Shown: in pieces, positions 1-9,635 of the stretch
Position numbering within the stretch: position 1 is the first letter of the stretch
Layout of the letters: the number at the start of each line of letters is the position of its first letter
Assembly: GCF_030373445.1 (NCBI RefSeq)
Contig: NZ_JAUCYU010000005.1
Span: 62,001 to 126,000 of the forward strand
DNA length: 64,000 nucleotides
From: Roseovarius sp.
Lineage (GTDB): Bacteria > Pseudomonadota > Alphaproteobacteria > Rhodobacterales > Rhodobacteraceae
Direction of reading: 5' to 3'
Position numbers and translations under genes: made by a program
Notes under the pieces: generated by a model
The model's input: only the letters and a program-made list of their open reading frames with translations
Databases searched by the model: none
What the model was told of the DNA's origin: nothing

Positions 1-1
1 G

Positions 2-1027
<1,026 letters not shown>

Positions 1028-1218
1028 GGCGGGGTTCGCCGGGCTTGAGCCGATGACCGGTTTCCGGGCGGTTTGCGCGCGGTTCGGCTGATTTTTGCGC
1101 GAATGTGAAAGCGTGCGCCCGTGTCGCGCGCTGCGCTGTTCCCGTGCCGGGGCGGGAGAGTTTATCCTGCTGTCACGTTTCCGCGCTATGCCGCGCGGAC
1201 CACCCTAGCAGAGGATAC

Positions 1219-1794
1219 ATGACGATGTTGCCTGTCTCCGCCCCCCTGAAACTGTCGGCTGCCAGCATGCGGATGGCCGGATACGTGATCGAGAACAATT
1301 TGCGCGTGGCGCAGGTCTTCGGCCGTGCGGCGTTCCGGGCGAACCCGTTCCTGGGCCTGCCGTATAATTGTGCCGGACGGAGCGCGGTGAAGGCCGAGGA
1401 GGCGCTGGCCACGGATGCGACGCCGCCGGCCCGCAAGACGGCGGCGCCCGCGAAACCGGCAGCCGTGAAGACGGCGGACAAGAAAACGGCAGCCAAGCCG
1501 GCGCCCGCGAAGAAGGCGGAGGCGAAACCTGCGCCGGCGCCCGCGAAGAAGGCGGAGGCGAAACCTGCGCCGGCGCCCGCGAAGAAGGCGGAGGCGAAAC
1601 CTGCGCCGGCGAAGAAGGCGGAGGCGGCGAAACCCGCGGCCAAGGCCGAGCCGGCAAAGGACGCGGCGAAACCGGAGGCGACGGCCGACGCGCCCAAGGC
1701 GGCCGCCGAGACCGGCGCCAAGCGCCCCCGCCAGCCCTCGGCCCCGCCGGCGATGCCGCCCAACGGCAGCGACAGCGGCAAGACCGGCGTGTGA
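1219..1794 (+). CDS. Lys/Ala/Pro-repeat protein, histone-H1-like tail
   Basis: A protein of about 191 residues with two parts. The N-terminal 50 residues are mixed and partly hydrophobic (MRMAGYVIENNLRVAQVFGR). The rest is a low-complexity tail rich in Ala, Lys and Pro with three exact APAKKAEAKPAP repeats. Such tails occur in bacterial H1-like DNA-binding proteins and in PHA-granule or phasin-like proteins. I do not recognise the N-terminal domain well enough to choose. The start at 1219 has GAGGA 3 bases upstream. The ATG at 1225 has better spacing (9 bases) and is an equally good start. The reading frame extends back to 1105, but nothing supports translation there. Confidence 0.7.
   Translation: MTMLPVSAPLKLSAASMRMAGYVIENNLRVAQVFGRAAFRANPFLGLPYNCAGRSAVKAEEALATDATPPARKTAAPAKPAAVKTADKKTAAKPAPAKKAEAKPAPAPAKKAEAKPAPAPAKKAEAKPAPAKKAEAAKPAAKAEPAKDAAKPEATADAPKAAAETGAKRPRQPSAPPAMPPNGSDSGKTGV
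1501..1608 (+). repeat. 36-bp tandem repeat, three exact copies, in coding sequence
   Basis: Units at 1501-1536, 1537-1572 and 1573-1608 are identical at the DNA level and each encodes APAKKAEAKPAP; a partial fourth unit follows. Identity at third codon positions points to recent slippage or unequal recombination, so copy number may vary between strains. Confidence 0.95.
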
Positions 1795-1922
1795 GGCCGG
1801 GCCCGGCCGGGATGCACCAGATGCAAACCGGCCATACCGAATTTAGGCTTCTCATGTCAGCAATGCTGACCTAGCTTGAGTGGCAGGGAGGAAACCGAAC
1901 CTGAACCAGACGAGGTTTCCAA

Positions 1923-2147
1923 ATGGCTACTGCTACAACGAACTTTCATGCGACCGACGCCAAGCAAGGCGTTCTGAGCCGCTTTTTCGCATCCTTCATG
2001 CGCGGGCTTGAAGCGCATCACCGGGTGGCCTCGCGCCGCCAGGCGATCGAGAAGCTCGAGGCGAAATCCGACGAGGAACTCGCCAAGATGGGCCTGAAGC
2101 GGGACGACATTCCGTATTACGTCTTCCGCGACCTGTTCTACATCTGA
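1923..2147 (+). CDS. DUF1127-like small protein
   Basis: A 74-residue basic protein. Its C-terminal half (RRQAIEKLEAKSDEELAKMGLKRDDIP) follows the DUF1127 pattern of an arginine-rich helix and a conserved hydrophobic-Gly-hydrophobic turn before a basic-acidic pair. DUF1127 proteins in Rhodobacterales are small, often highly expressed, and in some species bind RNA or affect phosphate and C1 metabolism; the role here is not shown. The start ATG follows a purine-rich leader. A second DUF1127 protein lies at 17.7 kb. Confidence 0.8.
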   Translation: MATATTNFHATDAKQGVLSRFFASFMRGLEAHHRVASRRQAIEKLEAKSDEELAKMGLKRDDIPYYVFRDLFYI

Positions 2148-2155
2148 CCGCGTTG

Positions 2156-2180
2156 CGGCGGGCCGTGTTGCGGCCCGCCG
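2156..2180 (+). terminator. GC-rich hairpin downstream of the DUF1127-like gene
   Basis: Nine-base arms CGGCGGGCC and GGCCCGCCG around a 7-base loop begin 8 bases after the stop codon. There is no T-run, so it may act as an RNA-stabilising 3' end or a weak terminator. Confidence 0.45.
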
Positions 2181-2271
2181 GCGCCCTTGACCAAATGACG
2201 TGACGCGGATGACGGCATCGGCCGGACGCGCTTGACACTGTCAGGCGGCCCGGCCAAGGCTTCGCCTGACT

Positions 2272-3717
2272 ATGGATCTGCGCCCCGTCGCATATGTGCT
2301 CGGCCTTCTGGTCATGGCCCTTGGCCTGACCATGATCGCGCCGATGCTGGTGGACATCGCCGACGGGCGGGGTCACTGGCACGTGTTTGCCGAGAGCGCG
2401 ATCCTGACGGTGCTGTGCGGCGGCCTTGTGGCGCTGGCCTGCCGCAACGGTGTGCGCGAGGGGCTGACGCTTCAGCAGACCTTCCTTCTGACAACCGGCG
2501 TCTGGGTGGCGCTGCCGATCTTCGGGGCGATCCCGTTCCTGCTTGGCGCGACCGAGGCGCGGGTGGTGGACGCGATCTTCGAGGCGATGTCGGGGATGAC
2601 CACCACGGGCGCGACCGTGTTCACGGGGCTGGACGAGCTGCCGCGCGGCATATTGCTGTGGCGCGGGCTGATGCAGTGGCTGGGCGGGATCGGGATCATC
2701 GTGGTGGCGATGGTGTTCCTGCCGGAACTGCGGGTGGGGGGGATGCAGATCTTCCGCTCGGAGGCGTTCGAGACGATGGGCAAGATCCTGCCCCGGGCGA
2801 CGGAAATCTCGTCGAGCATCTCGATCATCTACGTCGGCATCACGGTGGCCTGCGCGATGTGCTACAGGTTCACGGGCATGGAGACGTTCGACGCGATCGT
2901 GCACGCGCTGACCACCGTCTCGACCGGCGGGTTTTCCAATTACGACGCTTCTTTCGGGACGTTCCAGGGGCCGGCGGAATGGGTGGCCTCGGTGTTCATG
3001 GTGCTGGCGGCGCTGCCCTTCGTGCGCTACGTGCAGATGCTGAACGGCGGGGTGACGCCGCTCTTCCGCGACAGCCAGGTGCACGTGTTCCTTGCGATCA
3101 TCGCGGTGCTGGTGGCGGTGACGGCGGCGGTGCTGGTCACCATCTTCCCGCACCACCCCGAGCAGGCGCTGCGGGAGGCGACGTTCAACATCACCTCGAT
3201 CATCACCGGCACCGGCTATGCCAGCGTCGATTACATGAAATGGGGCCCGTTCCTGATCTCGGTGTTCTTCTTCATCGGGCTGATCGGGGGCTGTGCCGGG
3301 TCGACCTCGTGCTCGATCAAGATCTTCCGCTACCAGCTTCTGTTCGCCTCGATCAGCACGCAGATGCGGCGCATCTACGCGCCGCATGGCATGTTCTCGC
3401 CGCGGTTCCAGGGCCGGCCGGTGGGCGAGGAGGTGCTGAACTCGGTGATGGCGTTCTTCGTCTTCTTCGTGGTCACGCTGGGCCTGTTGTCGGTCGCGCT
3501 GGGGATGACGGGGCTGGATTTCACAACCTCGGTGTCGGGTGCGGCCGCCGCGGTGGCCAATATCGGCCCCGGCCTGGGCGACACCATCGGCCCGGCGGGC
3601 AATTACGCCCCCCTCAACGACCTTGCCAAGTGGATCCTGACCGTTGGCATGCTGATTGGACGGCTGGAGCTTTTCGCCGTCTATGTCCTCTTTACCATAA
3701 GTTTCTGGAGAGCCTGA
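2272..3717 (+). CDS. trkH: TrkH/KtrB-family potassium uptake protein
   Basis: Membrane subunit of a Trk/Ktr potassium transporter, 481 residues. The four pore loops expected for this family are visible: MSGMTTTGATVF, TTVSTGGFSNYD, TGTGYASVDYMKW and VANIGPGLG. Each is flanked by hydrophobic segments, and the overall layout is 2TM-P-2TM repeated. No TrkA-type cytosolic regulator is adjacent, so the partner must be encoded elsewhere. The stop codon shares one base with the start of the next gene (TGATG at 3715-3719), which implies translational coupling. Confidence 0.92.
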   Translation: MDLRPVAYVLGLLVMALGLTMIAPMLVDIADGRGHWHVFAESAILTVLCGGLVALACRNGVREGLTLQQTFLLTTGVWVALPIFGAIPFLLGATEARVVDAIFEAMSGMTTTGATVFTGLDELPRGILLWRGLMQWLGGIGIIVVAMVFLPELRVGGMQIFRSEAFETMGKILPRATEISSSISIIYVGITVACAMCYRFTGMETFDAIVHALTTVSTGGFSNYDASFGTFQGPAEWVASVFMVLAALPFVRYVQMLNGGVTPLFRDSQVHVFLAIIAVLVAVTAAVLVTIFPHHPEQALREATFNITSIITGTGYASVDYMKWGPFLISVFFFIGLIGGCAGSTSCSIKIFRYQLLFASISTQMRRIYAPHGMFSPRFQGRPVGEEVLNSVMAFFVFFVVTLGLLSVALGMTGLDFTTSVSGAAAAVANIGPGLGDTIGPAGNYAPLNDLAKWILTVGMLIGRLELFAVYVLFTISFWRA

Positions 3718-5297
3718 TGAGCCAAAGACCCCTCGGAGCACAGATCAGCCACATGCTGAAATCGCGTGGCGTGGACGTGATTTTCGGAATTCCCGGCGTG
3801 CATAACCAGGAAATGTATCGCGGCATAGAGGAGGCCGGGATCACCCATGTGCTGGCCCGTCACGAGCAGGGCGCGGGGTTCATGGCCGATGGCTACGCGC
3901 GGGCCAGCGGCAAGCCGGGGGTGGCCTATATCATCACCGGTCCGGGGCTGTGCAACATCATGACGCCGCTGGGTCAGGCCTATTCCGACAGCGTGCCGGT
4001 GCTGGCGATCTCGTCCTGCCTGGACGAGACGGCGCGGCGGCGGGGACAGCTGCACCAGATGCTGGACCAGGAGGCGGCGGGCGCCTGCGTGTGCGAGTGG
4101 AGCCTCGAGGCACGGGATGCGGAAAGCGCCTATGGCCTCATCGACCGGGCGTTGACCGAGTTCGCCACGGGCCGCAAGCGGCCGCGGCATATCCAGGTGC
4201 CGATCAGGGCGCTGGAAGGGCTGGCCGATGCACCGCCGGCGGAGCTGCCCTGCCTGCAGACCGAGACAAGGCCGGTGGCCGCCGCCGAGCGGATCGTGGC
4301 GGCGCTGAAGGCGTCGGAGCGGCCTATGTTCGTGTTCGGCGGCGGGGCCGTCGAGGGCGCAAAGGACTGGAAGGCGGTGGTCGAGCAGGCCGGGGCCGCG
4401 AGTTTCACCACCTATGCGGGCCGCGGGGTCGCTGCCGGGCATGCGCTTGATTTCGGCGCCTACCTGGCCCGGCCGGAGAGTGCCGGGATGATCGCCAAGG
4501 CCGACCTTGTCATCGCCGTGGGCACCGAGCTTTCGGAGGTGGACCTGTGGCGCGACGAGCTGGGCCACGAGGGGCGGTTCATCCGGGTGGATATCGACCC
4601 CGAGGTGCTGCGCGCGGCGTCGGGGACGGAGCTGGCGTTCCAGGCCGACGCGGCGGCGCTGGCGCGTGAGATCCTGTCGGTTGGCGGGTTCGAGGCCGAG
4701 GCCGGCTGGCGCGAGGCCGACGTGGCCGCCGCCAAGGCGCGGTGGCGGGCGGAATCGGATGCCGAGCGGCCGGGGATCGTGCCGATCTGCGACGCGCTGC
4801 GCGACGTGCTTCCGGGCGACACGATGTTCTATTCGGACATGACGCAGTTCGCCTATACCGCCAAGGAAGTCTGGCCGATGGACCGGCCCGGTCACTGGCA
4901 CCACCCGTTCGGCTTCGGCACGCTGGGCTACGCGCTGCCGGCGGCGATCGGGGGGGCTGTGGCGCGGGCGGGCAAGCCCACGTTGTGCATCGCCGGGGAT
5001 TACGGCTTCCAGTATACCATCCAGGAGCTGGCGACGGCCGTGGAGCTTCGCCTGCCGCTGCCGATCCTGCTGTGGGACAACGGCAAGCTGAAGGAGATCG
5101 AGGACAGCATGGTCCGCGCGCAGATCGCGCCAAAGGCGGTGGACCAGATCAACCCGGATTTCGTGGCGCTGGCCAAGGCCTACGGGGCCTACGCGGAAAA
5201 GCCGGAGAGCCCCGAGGGCGTGGCGCAGGGGGTGATGACGGCGTTCGAGGCGGACGGGCCGACGCTTATCCACGTGACGCCGGCCGTGTCTGCATGA
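3717..5297 (+). CDS. TPP-dependent enzyme, 5-guanidino-2-oxopentanoate decarboxylase-like
   Basis: Thiamine-diphosphate enzyme of the acetolactate synthase/benzoylformate decarboxylase superfamily, 526 residues. The N-terminal PYR domain carries the cofactor-activating Glu in RHEQGAGFMADGYAR. A central nucleotide-like domain (about 190-320) follows, then a C-terminal PP domain with GDYG followed about 25 residues later by Asn (LLWDNGK). The usual GDG is GDY here. The IPGVH, RHEQGAGFMADGYAR and IITGPG combination resembles AruI of the arginine transaminase pathway, which decarboxylates 2-ketoarginine; that substrate is inferred. No AruH-like transaminase is present. It starts inside the trkH stop codon and ends before a hairpin-rich gap. 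Confidence 0.78.
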   Translation: MSQRPLGAQISHMLKSRGVDVIFGIPGVHNQEMYRGIEEAGITHVLARHEQGAGFMADGYARASGKPGVAYIITGPGLCNIMTPLGQAYSDSVPVLAISSCLDETARRRGQLHQMLDQEAAGACVCEWSLEARDAESAYGLIDRALTEFATGRKRPRHIQVPIRALEGLADAPPAELPCLQTETRPVAAAERIVAALKASERPMFVFGGGAVEGAKDWKAVVEQAGAASFTTYAGRGVAAGHALDFGAYLARPESAGMIAKADLVIAVGTELSEVDLWRDELGHEGRFIRVDIDPEVLRAASGTELAFQADAAALAREILSVGGFEAEAGWREADVAAAKARWRAESDAERPGIVPICDALRDVLPGDTMFYSDMTQFAYTAKEVWPMDRPGHWHHPFGFGTLGYALPAAIGGAVARAGKPTLCIAGDYGFQYTIQELATAVELRLPLPILLWDNGKLKEIEDSMVRAQIAPKAVDQINPDFVALAKAYGAYAEKPESPEGVAQGVMTAFEADGPTLIHVTPAVSA

Positions 5298-5323
5298 AGC
5301 GGGTATGGGGGCGCTGCCCCCCA

Positions 5324-5347
5324 CGTTGAAATCAGGAGATTTCAACG
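5324..5347. repeat. Short palindrome, 10-bp arms, 4-base loop
   Basis: CGTTGAAATC and GATTTCAACG flank AGGA. One of a set of AT-cored, GC-clamped hairpins seen in several gaps of this window. It lies 26 bases past the decarboxylase stop. Confidence 0.85.
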
Positions 5348-5378
5348 CTCCCCCCGGGATACTTTTTGCCAGAAGAAG
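5348..5378 (+). repeat. Dispersed intergenic repeat (CCGGGATA...CCAGAAGAAG family)
   Basis: The segment CCCCCCGGGATACTTTTTGC followed by CAGAAGAAG matches elements at 32361 (reverse), 44041, 44128, 44227 and 46496. It shows no coding potential. Confidence 0.7.
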
Positions 5379-5418
5379 CCCGGGGTGGGGCATTTGCCCA
5401 GACGGGGTGCGAAAGGAA

Positions 5419-5446
5419 AAGGCCCGGGCGGTGGTGCCCGGGCCTT
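5419..5446 (-). terminator. Rho-independent terminator between convergent genes
   Basis: A perfect 11-bp stem, AAGGCCCGGGC with GCCCGGGCCTT, and a 6-base loop. On the minus strand it is followed by TTTTCCTTTC, so it suits the minus-strand gene ending at 5469. It may also stop plus-strand transcription. Confidence 0.85.
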
Positions 5447-5468
5447 TGGCGTTTTCAGGGGTTGGGGA

Positions 5469-7406
5469 TCAGTCCCAGCAGCTCACGAGCACGGTCATGC
5501 CGGAGGCCTGTTTCGACAGCGTCTCGGGCGGGATGGTGCTGCCGCCGCTGGTCGAGGCCGGGGTGATGCCGAGATCGGCCAGCACCTGGCGGACGGCGGC
5601 CGCGTCGGCGGCGAAGCTGACGCCCTCGGGGAGCTGGCGGCCCGACTGGCTGGCGGGAAGCAGCATGCCGACGACCGCGCCGTAGGCATCGACCACCGGC
5701 CCGCCGGCATCGCCTTCGAGCGTGGCGAGCGCCAGGCGCTTGAGGTTTTCCTCGCCGTTGAGACCGCGGGCGTCGGCGAGCTGGCCGAAGGTCAGGGTGG
5801 GGGAGCCGAGGACGCCGCCATAGGAGTAGCCGGCGACCGCGATGTCGGATTGCAGGCGCGGGGGCACGTCCTGGAAGGCGGCGACGGCGATCGGCGCCAG
5901 CGCGTCGACGGGTTTCAGCACGGCGATGCCGAGCGCCTCGTCGATGCCGATGACCTGGGCGTTGTAATCCTCGTCGAGGGTCACGCGCTCGCAGCCCTGG
6001 ACCGCTTCGAGCGTGGTGACGACGGTGCCGGACTGGTCGACGTAGAAGCCCGAGCGCGACAGCTTGGGCTGGCGGATCTCGAGGCCGGAGACAAGGTCGA
6101 CATCCTGCTGCACGTCGCCGCCGGCGCTGGGATCGAGCACGCCGTCGAGGCGCTGGAAGCTGGCCTGCATCTCGGCCATCAGGCGGGTGCGGCGGTCTTC
6201 GTCGCCGGCGGGCCAGATCAGGGTGAAGCCCTTGATGTGGCCGTCTTCGAGCGAGGCCTCGGTCTGGGAGACGATCGAGGCATTGCGGCCGGTGAGCGAG
6301 AAGCTGTTGCCGCTGATCTCGCGCGGGCCGTTCTCGGGGACGATGCGGAGGGTCTGCATGATGTCGTAGAGGCCGAGCAGGGTGCTGCGGTCGCCCGGCT
6401 GGCTGATCAGCAGGACGCGGGCCTCGGGGATGTCGCCGCTGGCGTTGAAATGGGCGAAGGGCGCCTCGTAGCGGTCGAAGGCGACGACGCCGGTGGGGAC
6501 TTTCATCTGCACGCCCGCCTCGGTGTCGCGGACGGTGCGGATGGCGAGCCCGTCGAGCACGGAATTGTACTGGCCGAGCAGTTCGGCACGCTGGCGGGTG
6601 GTCATGACGCCGGTGGGCTCGTGCCCGTTGGAGCGCTGCCAGTCGGCCATGGCGCCGCGGGTGCCCGGGCCGATGGCGGCATCGATGGCGCCCTGGTAGT
6701 GGCCGGCCCATTCCAGCGCGATCTGGAGCTGGCGACGTTCCTCGGCGCTGAGTTGCGCCTCGCTCTGGCGGGCCTCGTACTGGGTTTCCTCGGGGATCTC
6801 GGGTTCGGCCACGACCTCGGGCTGGCCGGTGCCGGCGGTGGTGCCGGAGGCGGCGCCGGTGTCGGCCTGGGCCATCTGGGTGTTCGTGACGGTGTCGGTG
6901 GCCGTGTCGGTTTCGGTGGCCGTATCGGTTTCGGTTTCCGCGGCCGCGGCGGTATCCTCGGGGTCGGCGTTGCCCGCGGCCTCGGCCAGGGCGTCGGCGA
7001 GCTCGGTCACCTCGACGCTTTCGGTGGTGACGCCCTCGGCGGTCTCGGTGGTGTCCTCGGCCGGCTGAGTGAGCAGGTTGGCGCCCACGGGCCAGAATTG
7101 CTGTTGGTAGTTGGCGCTGTCGGCGACATAGCTGTCACGCGGGATAAGGCCCTGTTCGCGCAGGGAAATCATGACATTCTCGGCCTCGTCCGGCGAGTAG
7201 GGGCCGAGGGCCACGGCATACCAGCCGCCGCCGAGGTTGAAGCCGTTGACGTCATCGATGCGGGCACCGTAGGCGCGGATGGCCTGTTCGGTCACCGCGA
7301 GGTTGGGGTGGGATTCAAGCTGGATCCAGGAATTCTGTTGCTGGGCGGATGCGGTAAACGCCGAGAAAAAAAGGATTAGAAGAAAGGAAAGTACGGTGCG
7401 CGTCAT
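5469..7406 (-). CDS. Secreted SPOR/peptidoglycan-binding protein with degenerate trypsin-like domain
   Basis: Exported protein of 645 residues. Signal peptide 1-21 (cleavage near TASA-Q); a SPOR-like segment at about 25-95; a Thr/Glu/Asp-rich linker at 115-215; a PG_binding_1-type helix bundle at about 220-280 (IDAAIGPGTRGAM); and a chymotrypsin-fold domain at about 445-610. The protease-like domain keeps the framework but not the catalytic triad: TTLEAV (464-469) stands where TNAHVV is expected, GIAVL (493-497) where DLALL is expected, and GDAGGP (565-570) where GDSGGP is expected. I therefore read it as a non-enzymatic, envelope-acting protein. The start at 7404-7406 has an AGGG ribosome binding site, and 160 bases separate it from divergent glyQ. 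It ends at a strong terminator. Confidence 0.85.
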   Translation of the reverse strand: MTRTVLSFLLILFFSAFTASAQQQNSWIQLESHPNLAVTEQAIRAYGARIDDVNGFNLGGGWYAVALGPYSPDEAENVMISLREQGLIPRDSYVADSANYQQQFWPVGANLLTQPAEDTTETAEGVTTESVEVTELADALAEAAGNADPEDTAAAAETETDTATETDTATDTVTNTQMAQADTGAASGTTAGTGQPEVVAEPEIPEETQYEARQSEAQLSAEERRQLQIALEWAGHYQGAIDAAIGPGTRGAMADWQRSNGHEPTGVMTTRQRAELLGQYNSVLDGLAIRTVRDTEAGVQMKVPTGVVAFDRYEAPFAHFNASGDIPEARVLLISQPGDRSTLLGLYDIMQTLRIVPENGPREISGNSFSLTGRNASIVSQTEASLEDGHIKGFTLIWPAGDEDRRTRLMAEMQASFQRLDGVLDPSAGGDVQQDVDLVSGLEIRQPKLSRSGFYVDQSGTVVTTLEAVQGCERVTLDEDYNAQVIGIDEALGIAVLKPVDALAPIAVAAFQDVPPRLQSDIAVAGYSYGGVLGSPTLTFGQLADARGLNGEENLKRLALATLEGDAGGPVVDAYGAVVGMLLPASQSGRQLPEGVSFAADAAAVRQVLADLGITPASTSGGSTIPPETLSKQASGMTVLVSCWD

Positions 7407-7566
7407 TGAGTTACCCTGGCCATTGAACCCTGAAGTGGTCGTCCGGACCTTTCTATCAAACTGAACCGGGCGTGCATCCAAAATATGCGCGAGGGCGCAA
7501 TTGACCCTGCGGGGGCGTGGCCGTAGGTAGGTCAACGACGACAACCGGGCCGGGAAAGAGGCGAGC

Positions 7567-8502
7567 ATGGCGGAAAAATCGGAAAAGCCCCGCAGTTTCC
7601 AGGAGATCATCCTGCGGCTCCAGGCCTACTGGAGTTCCAAGGGCTGCGCGATCATGCAGCCTTATGACATGGAGGTGGGGGCGGGCACGTTCCACCCGGC
7701 GACGACGCTGCGCAGCCTTGGTTCGAAGCCCTGGGCCGCGGCCTATGTGCAGCCCTCGCGGCGGCCGACCGACGGGCGTTACGGCGAGAACCCGAACCGG
7801 CTGCAGCATTACTACCAGTACCAGGTGCTGATCAAACCCAGCCCGCCGGATCTGCAGGAGCTTTACCTGGGGTCGCTGGAGGCGATCGGGATCGACATGG
7901 ACCTGCACGATATCCGCTTCGTCGAGGATGACTGGGAGAGCCCGACGCTGGGCGCCTGGGGGCTGGGCTGGGAGGTCTGGTGCGACGGGATGGAGGTGAG
8001 CCAGTTCACCTACTTTCAGCAGGTGGGCGGGCATGACTGCACGCCGGTGTCGGGCGAGCTGACCTACGGGCTGGAGCGGCTGGCGATGTACGTGCTGGGG
8101 ATCGACCACGTGATGGAGATGCCGTTCAACGACCCCGACGCGCCCATTCCGCTGAAATACGGCGACGTGTTCCGGCAGACGGAAGAGGAATACAGCCGCT
8201 GGAATTTCGACGTGGCGAACACCGAGGTGCTGCTGAAGCAGTTCGAGGAGGCCGAGGCCGAATGCGAGGCGATCCTGACGCACCCGGTGGACGACCCCAA
8301 GACCGGCAAGCGGATCATCATGGCGCACCCGGCATATGACCAGTGCATCAAGGCGAGCCACATCTTCAACCTGCTGGACGCGCGGGGCGTTATCAGCGTG
8401 ACCGAGCGGCAGGCCTATATCGGCCGGGTCCGGGCACTGGCCAAGCAATGCGCGGATGCCTTCGTGCAGACCGAGGCCGGGGGAGTGGAATGCAGCGCCT
8501 GA
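7567..8502 (+). CDS. glyQ: Glycyl-tRNA synthetase alpha subunit
   Basis: Catalytic alpha chain of the bacterial alpha2beta2 glycyl-tRNA synthetase, 311 residues, the usual length. Family hallmarks are visible throughout: [44 protein letters not shown] and the class II motif region [19 protein letters not shown]. The beta subunit is glyS at 10571, separated by three other genes. The upstream gap is shared with the divergent secreted protein and should hold both promoters. Confidence 0.97.
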   Translation: MAEKSEKPRSFQEIILRLQAYWSSKGCAIMQPYDMEVGAGTFHPATTLRSLGSKPWAAAYVQPSRRPTDGRYGENPNRLQHYYQYQVLIKPSPPDLQELYLGSLEAIGIDMDLHDIRFVEDDWESPTLGAWGLGWEVWCDGMEVSQFTYFQQVGGHDCTPVSGELTYGLERLAMYVLGIDHVMEMPFNDPDAPIPLKYGDVFRQTEEEYSRWNFDVANTEVLLKQFEEAEAECEAILTHPVDDPKTGKRIIMAHPAYDQCIKASHIFNLLDARGVISVTERQAYIGRVRALAKQCADAFVQTEAGGVECSA

Positions 8503-9053
8503 TCCGGGCGGAGTTCGGACCAGAGAGGTTCGTTCGGAGTATGGGGGTGTCGGATCGGTTGAAGGCGCGCGGTCTCGTGACGGTATGCCAGTTGAGTTGC
8601 GTTGGGCCGTTCATCCTTGACACCTCGGGCCATGATCGCGAGGAGGCCGGTGAGCACCCTTCAGCTTCGCAGCCCGCGACGGGAACCGCGTTTCTGGATG
8701 TCTGTTTCAGGCAGGACTTCACGCGGGCCGCGGAAGCGTTCGGCCCGAGTATGGCCGACCTTGCCGGCGACGGGAAAAGCCTGGAGTTGACGGTGACCTA
8801 TCCCGTCGCGTTCCTGCAGTGGTTCGAGGGGATCATAGGCGACGTCCGCACGCTTGGTGGCGTGTTGGGTTTTTTCGGTTGGTTGAATGGGCCGAAAACC
8901 CGTGACTCGGGCAACCTGAAGGTCGCAACCGATGCCTTGGGTCGCTTGTCGGACCGGGCGTTCAGTTCCGTTTCTCTTTCGCGCCAGCAGGCGAAGATTG
9001 AGCCGCTCGCAGAGGCAGAGTCTCGCGAGAGTACAACAGAGAAGGATTCGTGA
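8490..9053 (+). CDS. Hypothetical protein inserted between glyQ and the glyS region
   Basis: I do not recognise this 187-residue protein. It is soluble-looking with a Ser/Glu/Thr-rich C-terminus ([13 protein letters not shown]). A segment [20 protein letters not shown] is followed by a Gly-rich hydrophobic patch ([13 protein letters not shown]). The ATG at 8490 overlaps the glyQ end by 13 bases with GGGAG just upstream; an alternative start is ATG 8541. Base composition is visibly lower in G+C than the neighbours (35 of 60 bases in 8821-8880, against about 42 of 60 inside glyQ), and codon use is less extreme. This suggests a later insertion into the gly locus. It stops one base before the next gene's GTG. 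Confidence 0.6.
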   Translation: MQRLIRAEFGPERFVRSMGVSDRLKARGLVTVCQLSCVGPFILDTSGHDREEAGEHPSASQPATGTAFLDVCFRQDFTRAAEAFGPSMADLAGDGKSLELTVTYPVAFLQWFEGIIGDVRTLGGVLGFFGWLNGPKTRDSGNLKVATDALGRLSDRAFSSVSLSRQQAKIEPLAEAESRESTTEKDS

Positions 9054-9054
9054 C

Positions 9055-9579
9055 GTGACCGGAAAGATCCTGAGCCTGATGATCGTGGTCTGTGCGGCCG
9101 TGGCGGGCGTGGCGCTCTATTACCTGCAGGTCTATGCCTATTACGAGGAGGTGGAGGCCACGGGCGAGGATGTGCGGATGACCGCGGTTGCCTCGGGGGA
9201 GCCGGAGGTGATTGCCTATGACGGGTTCGAGGGGATCGATGCGGACAGTTCGCCCATCCGGTACCGGGCGTGTTTTACGACCGAGACGCCGCTGGCGGAG
9301 CTGAACGAGACCTATCAGCCGTACGAGCGTGCCGTGCCGCTGGAGGCGCCGGGGTGGTTCGAGTGTTTCGATGCCGGGGCGCTGGGCGCGAAGCTGGAAG
9401 ACGGCTCGGCCGTGGCCTTCATGGGCGAGGAGAATATCGAGTACGGGATCGACCGGATCGTCGCCGTGGCGGAGAACGGGCAAGGCTGGGTCTGGCACCA
9501 GATCAACCATTGCGGCGAAGTGGTGTTCGACGGACAGCCCGCGCCGGAGGGCTGCCCGGAGCCGCCCGACAGATATTGA
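9055..9579 (+). CDS. Membrane-anchored protein, DUF6446-like
   Basis: A 174-residue protein with one N-terminal transmembrane helix (about 4-26, LSLMIVVCAAVAGVALYYLQ). A periplasmic domain with three cysteines in the mature part (YRACF, FECFDAG, NHCGEV) follows. It matches my memory of a Rhodobacterales family found next to glyS and catalogued as DUF6446; its function is unknown. The GTG start at 9055 has GAAGGA nine bases upstream and sits one base after the previous stop. Confidence 0.7.
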   Translation: MTGKILSLMIVVCAAVAGVALYYLQVYAYYEEVEATGEDVRMTAVASGEPEVIAYDGFEGIDADSSPIRYRACFTTETPLAELNETYQPYERAVPLEAPGWFECFDAGALGAKLEDGSAVAFMGEENIEYGIDRIVAVAENGQGWVWHQINHCGEVVFDGQPAPEGCPEPPDRY

Positions 9580-9635
9580 TCGGAACCTGACCGGCCGTTC
9601 GGCGCTTGTGTTCCCAGCAAAGGGAGAACAGCGCC

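Noticed and set aside
1173..1855. Two minus-strand frames opposite the Lys/Ala repeat gene
   Set aside because: Ala/Phe- and Pro/Ser-rich repeats are the mirror of the plus-strand repeat; no ribosome binding site.
1996..5393. Very long open frames on the minus strand opposite trkH and the TPP enzyme (1996-3741, 3681-5393)
   Set aside because: Their translations are Arg/His/Pro-rich with no domain, and the plus-strand frames are recognised families; these are shadows of GC-rich codon use.
5385..7379. 664-residue plus-strand frame opposite the pseudoprotease
   Set aside because: Gly/Ala/Arg-rich low-complexity translation without start signals; the minus strand encodes a signal peptide and three domains.
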